NCBI GenBank assembly: GCA_021324035.1
Contig: JAJPJU010000099.1
Span: 1 to 6,027 of the forward strand
Direction: 5' to 3'
Origin: Spartobacteria bacterium
GTDB taxonomy: Bacteria > Verrucomicrobiota > Verrucomicrobiia > Chthoniobacterales > UBA10450
DNA: 6,027 nucleotides
Below, piece after piece: positions 1 through 4,561 of the stretch (positions within the stretch are counted from its first letter, which is position 1; each line of letters begins with the position of its first letter). The notes under the pieces are model-generated. The model was not told the origin of the DNA, searched no databases, and saw only the letters and a program-made list of their open reading frames with translations. A program made the position numbers and the translations under genes.

Positions 1-95
1 AAAACGGCAAAATTGCGATGAAGGCTTTTGGCGGCAAACTGTCCGATGATGACATCAAGGCGCTGGTCGCGTATGTTCGGACTTTGAAGAAGTAG
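1..95 (+). CDS. Partial monohaem cytochrome c, C-terminal end
   Basis: The reading frame is open from the left edge (first full codon at base 3) to a TAG at 93-95 and encodes 30 residues of a C-terminus. The end matches the two following cytochromes closely: a Met-Lys-x-Phe-Gly segment, then Lys-Leu-Ser-Asp, then Asp-Ile-Lys-Ala-Leu-Val-Ala-Tyr, finishing with Lys-Lys. In the complete paralogues this is the region after the CXXCH haem site that carries the presumed axial methionine and the last helix of a class I cytochrome c. The haem motif and signal peptide lie outside the window. It is therefore most likely a third periplasmic monohaem electron carrier in a tandem array. The identity rests on similarity to its neighbours; its full length is unknown. 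Confidence 0.85.
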   Translation, partial: NGKIAMKAFGGKLSDDDIKALVAYVRTLKK

Positions 96-122
96 GAAGC
101 AGCAGCAGCACGGCGAAGCCCG

Positions 123-128
123 AAAGGA
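123..128 (+). promoter_or_regulatory. Ribosome binding site of the 101-residue cytochrome
   Basis: AAAGGA lies 10 bases before the ATG at 139, a usable purine-rich Shine-Dalgarno sequence. It supports the chosen start, which also gives a clean signal peptide. Confidence 0.6.
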
Positions 129-138
129 AAACAACTCT

Positions 139-444
139 ATGAAACGAAAAATCGCTCTCTTGCTTGTAACGGTCCTCGGTTCAGCAGGAATTGCCGCCGC
201 CGCAGACGCCGCTGCGACCTGGGCGGCAAATTGCGCTTCCTGTCACGCTAAGGACGGCAGCGGCAATACCATGATGGGAAAGAAACTCGGCGTAAAAGAT
301 TACACCAAAGACCAAAGTTTTAGTGATGCCGAAGCGACCAACGCCATCAAGAATGGCAAGGACAAGATGAAAGGTTTCGGGAGCAAGCTTTCCGACGCCG
401 ACATCAAAGCCCTCGTCGCCTACGTCCGATCGCTGAAGAAGTAG
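139..444 (+). CDS. Small periplasmic monohaem cytochrome c (class I-like), 101 aa
   Basis: This is an electron-carrier cytochrome c, exported by Sec and given one covalent haem c in the periplasm. Residues 1-22 form a typical signal peptide (MKRK, a hydrophobic core, then an Ala-rich end), with cleavage likely near Ala22-Asp23. The haem site is C32-A-S-C35-H36, followed by the Lys-Asp-Gly-Ser-Gly stretch common in small class I cytochromes. Met77, in Met-Lys-Gly-Phe-Gly, is the best candidate for the second axial ligand, and Met45-Met46 is a less likely alternative. A C-terminal amphipathic helix ends in Lys-Lys. The mature protein of about 79 residues is at the small end for the family. It is 8 residues shorter than the next paralogue, through gaps of about 3 and 5 residues between the haem motif and the axial Met. 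It is 43 bases after the preceding paralogue, so cotranscription is likely. The redox partner is not shown by the sequence. Confidence 0.93.
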   Translation: MKRKIALLLVTVLGSAGIAAAADAAATWAANCASCHAKDGSGNTMMGKKLGVKDYTKDQSFSDAEATNAIKNGKDKMKGFGSKLSDADIKALVAYVRSLKK

Positions 445-467
445 TTCACAGCCCCCGGCGAAGTGGC

Positions 468-473
468 AGGGAG
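468..473 (+). promoter_or_regulatory. Ribosome binding site of the 109-residue cytochrome
   Basis: AGGGAG, 8 bases before the ATG at 482, is a good Shine-Dalgarno sequence at normal spacing. It lies in the 37-base gap after the previous cytochrome and fixes this start. Confidence 0.65.
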
Positions 474-481
474 CCAAACCC

Positions 482-811
482 ATGCGACGGAAAGTCTCCC
501 TCTTCATCGCAACGATCGTCTGTTCGTCAGGCATCGCGATCGCCGCTGACACGAGCGCAATCTGGAAGGCGAACTGCGCCTCCTGTCATGGAAAAGATGG
601 CAGCGGCGCCACCATGATGGGCAAGAAATTGAACGTCAAAGATTATCGGGACCCAAGGGTACAGGCAATATTCAGCGACGCTGAAGCCGAGCGCGCGATC
701 AAGGAAGGCGTAAAGACCAACGGAAAAGAAACGATGAAGCCGTTCGGTGGAAAACTTTCCGACACGGATATTAAGGCATTGGTCGCTTACATCCGGTCCT
801 TTAAGAAGTAA
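482..811 (+). CDS. Small periplasmic monohaem cytochrome c (class I-like), 109 aa, paralogue
   Basis: This is a second complete copy of the same cytochrome type, presumed to be a soluble periplasmic electron carrier. It has a signal peptide of about 22 residues (MRRK start, cleavage near Ala22-Asp23). The haem motif is C32-A-S-C35-H36, in the same place as in the upstream paralogue, and Met85 in Met-Lys-Pro-Phe-Gly is the likely axial ligand. Residues 40-55 (Gly-Ser-Gly ... Lys-Asp-Tyr) and the C-terminal helix ending in Lys-Lys are nearly the same as in the upstream copy. The middle differs: extra residues after Tyr55 and around 77-82 lengthen the loop before the axial Met. Cys14 lies inside the hydrophobic core of the signal peptide and is probably removed with it. 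Only 9 bases separate the stop from the heptahaem cytochrome start, which suggests cotranscription and possible electron exchange with that protein (inference). Confidence 0.93.
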   Translation: MRRKVSLFIATIVCSSGIAIAADTSAIWKANCASCHGKDGSGATMMGKKLNVKDYRDPRVQAIFSDAEAERAIKEGVKTNGKETMKPFGGKLSDTDIKALVAYIRSFKK

Positions 812-820
812 TCGCGCGCA

Positions 821-2311
821 ATGTCTGATTCTTCAGCTCCGGCGCAGACGCGACCCTTCAGGCGTAATTTCCGCAACTGGCTGAGTTGGTCGGGCATGGT
901 GCTCGCCGGCAGCGGGGTTTTCGCTTTTTTCCTGCTCATCGCGATCGATCAGTTCGCGGGCCATCGCAATCCCTACGTCGGCATTCTCGCCTACACGGTC
1001 GCGCCATTCTTTGTTGTCGTTGGAATCTTTTTCACTCTGCTGGGCGCGCTCATCCGGTGGCGCACGCGGCGTCGGGCAGTGGAAGCGGCCGAACCCCTGG
1101 CACTTAAAATTGACCTATCACGGCCCCGCGACCGAAGAATTCTTACCCTTTTTGTCCTGGGCAGCGTTGGATTCCTGTTTCTGACCGCGGTTGGAAGTTA
1201 TCAAACCTATCAAGTCACCGAGTCGGTTCAGTTTTGCGGTAAGGCCTGCCACCTTCCGATGGAGCCACAGTTCGTCGCAGCCCAACATACGGCTCACGCC
1301 AAAGTCGAATGCGTCGCCTGTCACGTTGGTCCAGGCGCGGCCGCCTATTTCAAAACCAAACTTAACGGCACCAAGCAGCTTTATCACACAATTGCGGGCG
1401 ATTTCGACCGGCCGATTTATATGAGCGCGGCAAATCCGCGGCCGGTCCAGGCAATTTGCGAGCAATGTCACTGGCCGCAGCGCTATGTCGGCAATGTCGA
1501 CCGCACGTTTCAACATTTTCTCTCCGACGAAAAAAATACGCCGTTCGCAGTGCGACTGTTGCTGAATGTTGGCGGAGGCGATCCCTCAAACGGACCCGAA
1601 GGCGGAATTCATTTCCACATGAACATCGCCAACAAGATCGAATACATTGCGACTGACGACTTGCGAATGAACATCCCTTGGGTGCGGAGCACGAACCCTC
1701 AGGGCGTCGTTACCGAATATCGCGATCCGGATTTCAAGGGGGACGTGGCGAAATATGAAATTCATCGGATGGATTGCATGGATTGCCACAGCCGGCCGGC
1801 GCACAAGATTCACACCCCGAACGATGCGGTCGATCTGGCCTTGATGACCAACCGGCTCGATGCCAGCATCCCCTGGGTCAAAGCCAAAGTCGTGGCGGCG
1901 CTGACCCAGCCCTACAAAACCCGGACCGAAGCCGAACAGGGAATCACAACGGCGTTGCGAAAGGATTATCCGGATCCGGCGCAGGCGAACCAGATTATCC
2001 AGGTCACTCAATCAATTTATCGCGAAAACTTTTTTCCGGAGACGAAGACCGATTGGCGAACCCATCCCGATTTCGTGGGCCACAAAACCTGGAATGGATG
2101 TTTTCGATGTCATGATGGCAAACACGTCGCAGCTGACGGGAAAATGTCGATCAAGGCGAGTGATTGCCGCTCGTGCCACTTGATTCTGGCGCAAGGCAAT
2201 CCCGAAGGCATGAAGCAGGTGAACGCCCAGGGGCTGGATTTCGTGCACATCGATGCGCCTTACTCCGAATTCTCCTGCACGGATTGCCACACCGGTGGTA
2301 CTCAGAAATAG
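821..2311 (+). CDS. Membrane-anchored heptahaem cytochrome c, NapC/NirT-like
   Basis: This is a probable quinol-oxidising membrane cytochrome with a multihaem periplasmic domain. Three hydrophobic helices are visible at about residues 22-45, 52-79 and 107-126, with an Arg-rich cytoplasmic stretch (80-106) between the second and third. Seven haem sites follow: C139-GKA-C143-H144 (CX3CH), then CXXCH at 164-168, 213-217, 319-323, 427-431, 449-453 and 486-490. Met147, just after the first motif, recalls the Met near haem 1 of NapC/NrfH-type proteins. Numerous other histidines (for example 156, 159, 189, 232, 264, 266, 328, 331, 421, 435) could be distal ligands. NapC and NrfH proteins usually have one helix and four haems. 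Three helices plus seven haems at about 500 residues are closer to the inner-membrane ImcH type known from Geobacter, but true orthology is untested. No Shine-Dalgarno is obvious; the ATG is 9 bases after the previous stop. The next in-frame Met (26) would truncate helix 1. Confidence 0.9.
   Translation: MSDSSAPAQTRPFRRNFRNWLSWSGMVLAGSGVFAFFLLIAIDQFAGHRNPYVGILAYTVAPFFVVVGIFFTLLGALIRWRTRRRAVEAAEPLALKIDLSRPRDRRILTLFVLGSVGFLFLTAVGSYQTYQVTESVQFCGKACHLPMEPQFVAAQHTAHAKVECVACHVGPGAAAYFKTKLNGTKQLYHTIAGDFDRPIYMSAANPRPVQAICEQCHWPQRYVGNVDRTFQHFLSDEKNTPFAVRLLLNVGGGDPSNGPEGGIHFHMNIANKIEYIATDDLRMNIPWVRSTNPQGVVTEYRDPDFKGDVAKYEIHRMDCMDCHSRPAHKIHTPNDAVDLALMTNRLDASIPWVKAKVVAALTQPYKTRTEAEQGITTALRKDYPDPAQANQIIQVTQSIYRENFFPETKTDWRTHPDFVGHKTWNGCFRCHDGKHVAADGKMSIKASDCRSCHLILAQGNPEGMKQVNAQGLDFVHIDAPYSEFSCTDCHTGGTQK
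1235..1252 (+). other. Non-canonical CX3CH haem attachment motif (haem 1)
   Basis: The codons read Cys-Gly-Lys-Ala-Cys-His, one residue longer than CXXCH, directly after the third membrane helix, where haem 1 of NapC/NrfH-like proteins is expected. The frame is continuous on both sides, so a simple indel error is unlikely. Met follows three residues after the His. Haem attachment here is inferred from position. Confidence 0.75.
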
Positions 2312-2321
2312 TAGTCCGGTG

Positions 2322-3398
2322 ATGCGACGGATTTTGTTTTTTCTCACAACGGTCGCGCTATTCGCAGGCTGCGAAAAGAACTCGGACATCAAGGTTTATC
2401 GAGTGTCCAAGGCGCCCCTCGAAGAGCCGGGGCCCGATCAGCAAACTGCAATGCCGGCGAATGCGCCGTCCCCGTCAATGCCGGGTGGCATGGGTACCGC
2501 GGTCTCGGCCCCTGCGGCGCCCGCTCCGGCAAACTGGCAGCCGCAACCACTCTCTCAAATGCGACAGGCGAGCTTTCTGGTTAAAGGCGATAACGGCGCG
2601 GTTGCGGATATTTCCTTTGTCAGTCTCGGCGCTTCAGCGGGCAACGTTCTCGAAAACGTGAACCGATGGCTGTCACAAATCGGCCAACCGCCGATTACTG
2701 ACGAAAAGCTCAATCAAATCGCGCAACATCTCACGACATCGATGGGCGACGTGACCGTTGTGGATCTTGTTGGTCTGCCCAGCGGAGCCGACCCCGCAAA
2801 AGACGGCAGGATTATCGCGGGAATGACATCGGCTGGAGGTTCAACGTTGTTTTTCAAGATCCGCGGCAACGCGGAATTGACCGAATCGCAAAAGAGCGAA
2901 TTCATCAAATGGGTCGCGGCGGTTTGCAACGCTCAAGGCGGGAGTAAAGCGCCGCAGACAGCGAGCGCAATGCCTTCAACCGACATGGGCGCGAATCCCC
3001 AAATCAAATGGCAAACGCCGCCAGGTTGGAGCGAAGTTCCTCCGTCATCGATGCGTTATGCGAGTTTCAACGCCGGCGCCAACGACAGCAAAGTTGACGT
3101 TTCTGTCGTCACCTTTCCGGGTGAAGGCGGCAGTGACGCCGACAATGTAAATCGCTGGCGTCAACAAATTGGTCTTCCTCCAATGACTCCGGCAGCGCTG
3201 GCCACGCAGGTCGAGCCACTCAAAACTGACGCCGGATCGTTTTCGATCGTCGATATCGCCGGGCCAAATGCACGGACGGTGGCGGCTTGGACTCGGCGCG
3301 ATGGCCACGTTTGGTTTTTCAAAGCGACGGGCCCCAGCGCCTCCGTTGAAAAAGAGAAAACGAATTTTGTGAAATTCATTCAATCCATCCGATTTTAA
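2322..3398 (+). CDS. Predicted two-domain lipoprotein of unknown function, 358 aa
   Basis: I do not recognise this family. The start at 2322 gives a short lipoprotein signal: Met-Arg-Arg, a hydrophobic core, and a lipobox-like L13-F-A-G-C17, so the mature protein should be lipid-anchored at Cys17 facing the periplasm. A low-complexity Pro/Ala/Met linker spans about 38-71. Two related domains of about 130 residues follow (about 72-201 and 230-358). Both contain Met-Arg-x-Ala-Ser-Phe (80-85, 244-249), NVNRWxxQIGxPPxT (112-126, 275-289), a Val-Val/Ile-Val-Asp segment and Phe-Phe-Lys (177-179, 332-334). Cys202 is the only other cysteine: there is no CXXC or CXXCH, so it is neither a ResA-like thioredoxin nor a cytochrome. 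It starts 10 bases after the heptahaem gene and ends 5 bases before resB, so it is almost surely in the same operon. A role in assembling or docking the cytochromes is possible but unproven. An in-frame ATG at 2253 exists but would bury the signal peptide. Confidence 0.85.
   Translation: MRRILFFLTTVALFAGCEKNSDIKVYRVSKAPLEEPGPDQQTAMPANAPSPSMPGGMGTAVSAPAAPAPANWQPQPLSQMRQASFLVKGDNGAVADISFVSLGASAGNVLENVNRWLSQIGQPPITDEKLNQIAQHLTTSMGDVTVVDLVGLPSGADPAKDGRIIAGMTSAGGSTLFFKIRGNAELTESQKSEFIKWVAAVCNAQGGSKAPQTASAMPSTDMGANPQIKWQTPPGWSEVPPSSMRYASFNAGANDSKVDVSVVTFPGEGGSDADNVNRWRQQIGLPPMTPAALATQVEPLKTDAGSFSIVDIAGPNARTVAAWTRRDGHVWFFKATGPSASVEKEKTNFVKFIQSIRF
2535..2924 (+). repeat. Internal protein repeat, copy 1 (lipoprotein residues ~72-201)
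   Basis: This is the first copy of the duplicated domain. It carries Met-Arg-Gln-Ala-Ser-Phe, the NVNRW...QIG.PP.T block and Phe-Phe-Lys in the same order and at similar spacing as copy 2. It appears to lack some residues before Met-Arg that copy 2 has (a Pro-Gly-Trp segment). Boundaries are approximate. Confidence 0.75.
3009..3395 (+). repeat. Internal protein repeat, copy 2 (lipoprotein residues ~230-358)
   Basis: This is the second copy of the domain. It begins with Trp-Gln-Thr-Pro-Pro-Gly-Trp and runs to the C-terminus. The best-conserved block is NVNRW at 275-279 followed by QQIGLPPMT. The two copies are clearly divergent in sequence, which points to an old duplication. Confidence 0.75.
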
Positions 3399-3403
3399 GA
3401 ACA

Positions 3404-4561
3404 ATGGTCGGAAAGCTCGTCGATTTAATTACTTCGCTGAAGCTGACAATTGTTTGCCTGGCGGCGGCAATGGCGCTGATCTTCGCCGGGACCCTGGCCC
3501 AGGTCCACCTCGGCATTCACGAAGCACAGCAGCGGTATTTTCAGAGCTGGCTGGTATGGTGGCCACCGGAAGGTAACGGATTGCGCATTCCGGTTTTTCC
3601 GGGCGGACATTTCATCGGCGCGGTGTTGTTGATTAATCTGATTGCGGCTCATTTGAAACGCTTTCGTTGGACCTGGAAAAAATTCGGCATTCATCTCACT
3701 CATGCCGGTCTGATCATCATGCTGGCCGGCGGATTATTTACCGACTTGTTCGCAGTCGAGAGCCACATGCGGCTCGAACGGGGCGATACCAAAAATTATT
3801 CGGAGGACCAGCAGCACATGGAGTTGGCCGTGATCGACACCACCGGCAACGATCTCGATCAGGTAACGGCGATTCCTGAAAGCGTGTTGCGAAAAAATCG
3901 GACGATCGACCACTGGAGCCTGCCATTTCGGCTTGTGGTCAGGAATTATTATCAGAATTCGCGCCTCAAAATGTTGGGCGAAGCCGGAAGTGCCGCGAAG
4001 CCAATCGCAAATCAGGGCCCGGGCGCAATGATCGCCGTCGAACCGTTGCCGCGGACCACCGCGCAGGACGAACGGGATGTGCCGGCGGCGGCGATTGAAG
4101 TCCTGCCGAAAGATGGCGGCTCATTAGGCACCTGGCTGGTCTCCGACGCGCTCGGCGCGCCGCAAACTTTCTCGTGCGGTGGCCGGACCTGGAAAATTGC
4201 GATGCGCACGGCGCGTTATTACAAGCCTTACAGCGTTACCTTGCAGAAATTCACGCATGAAAAATATGCCGGAACCGAAATTCCGAAAAATTTCGCGAGT
4301 AAAGTGACGCTGATTGATCCGGAGCGAAACGTGAACCGCGACGTTTTGATTTATATGAATCATCCGCTGCGCTACCGCGGCGAAACGTTTTATCAGGCCG
4401 GCTTTCAACAGGACGATCGCGCGACAATTCTTCAGATCGTGCACAACCCGAGTTTCCTGGCGCCATATATTGCGTGTATCATCGTCGCGGCCGGTTTACT
4501 CTGGCAGTTCGGATATCACCTGATCGGTTTTGCCCGGCAAAGACGGAGGGCCACACCATGA
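3404..4561 (+). CDS. resB: Cytochrome c biogenesis protein ResB (Ccs1)
   Basis: ResB/Ccs1 partners CcsA in System II cytochrome c maturation: the complex moves haem to the periplasmic side and attaches it to reduced apocytochromes. The 385 residues show the family topology. Helix 1 (about 13-33) follows the typical Ser-Leu-Lys-Leu-Thr start; helix 2 is at about 67-84; helix 3 (about 97-117) includes His97 and His100. A large periplasmic domain (about 118-348) comes next, then helix 4 (about 351-375) and a basic tail. Near the end of the periplasmic domain, Met-Asn-His-Pro-Leu-Arg-Tyr-Arg-Gly-Glu-Thr-Phe-Tyr-Gln (318-331) is the signature most typical of ResB. The Asn-Pro before helix 4 (348-349) also fits. 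The protein is shorter than Bacillus ResB, mainly in the periplasmic domain. No clear Shine-Dalgarno precedes the ATG, which is 5 bases after the lipoprotein stop. The ATGA overlap with the next gene suggests translational coupling with ccsA. Confidence 0.92.
   Translation: MVGKLVDLITSLKLTIVCLAAAMALIFAGTLAQVHLGIHEAQQRYFQSWLVWWPPEGNGLRIPVFPGGHFIGAVLLINLIAAHLKRFRWTWKKFGIHLTHAGLIIMLAGGLFTDLFAVESHMRLERGDTKNYSEDQQHMELAVIDTTGNDLDQVTAIPESVLRKNRTIDHWSLPFRLVVRNYYQNSRLKMLGEAGSAAKPIANQGPGAMIAVEPLPRTTAQDERDVPAAAIEVLPKDGGSLGTWLVSDALGAPQTFSCGGRTWKIAMRTARYYKPYSVTLQKFTHEKYAGTEIPKNFASKVTLIDPERNVNRDVLIYMNHPLRYRGETFYQAGFQQDDRATILQIVHNPSFLAPYIACIIVAAGLLWQFGYHLIGFARQRRRATP
4545..4550 (+). promoter_or_regulatory. 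Ribosome binding site of ccsA inside the resB end
   Basis: GGAGGG lies 7 bases before the ATG at 4558 and is the strongest Shine-Dalgarno match in the window. It supports a start that overlaps the resB stop as ATGA, giving independent as well as coupled initiation of ccsA. Confidence 0.75.

Larger units (their letters stand above)
1..811 (+). repeat. Tandem array of three paralogous cytochrome c genes
   Basis: Three same-strand genes encode the same small cytochrome with shared C-terminal residues (Lys-Leu-Ser-Asp-x-Asp-Ile-Lys-Ala-Leu-Val-Ala-Tyr). The two complete copies are also visibly alike at the DNA level around the haem motif (about 230-300 and 573-645). The changes are spread over codon positions and there are two length differences, so the duplication is not very recent. 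The array may extend left of the window. Confidence 0.85.

Noticed and set aside
98..110. AGC trinucleotide run between the first two cytochrome genes
   Set aside because: It is only four units long, with no dyad symmetry or T-run, so there is no support for a regulatory or terminator role.
445..481. C/G-rich intergenic stretch as a possible terminator
   Set aside because: No convincing inverted repeat followed by a T-run is seen, and the stretch contains the ribosome site of the next gene.
521..523. Cys14 of the 109-residue cytochrome as a possible lipoprotein cysteine
   Set aside because: The preceding residues (Ala-Thr-Ile-Val) do not fit a lipobox and the Cys lies within the hydrophobic core. 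A normal cleavage site near Ala22 is present, as in the paralogue.
181..552. Minus-strand open frame of 123 codons
   Set aside because: It lies antisense across two clear cytochrome genes with haem motifs and signal peptides, and its product has no recognisable domain.
1586..2011. Minus-strand open frame of 141 codons
   Set aside because: It is antisense to the middle of the heptahaem cytochrome and is explained by the codon bias of that gene; no family features are seen.
2253..2321. Upstream in-frame ATG that would add 23 residues to the lipoprotein
   Set aside because: It overlaps the end of the heptahaem gene by 59 bases and would place a polar stretch before a clear lipoprotein signal peptide; the ATG at 2322 gives the expected Arg-Arg, hydrophobic core and Ala-Gly-Cys.
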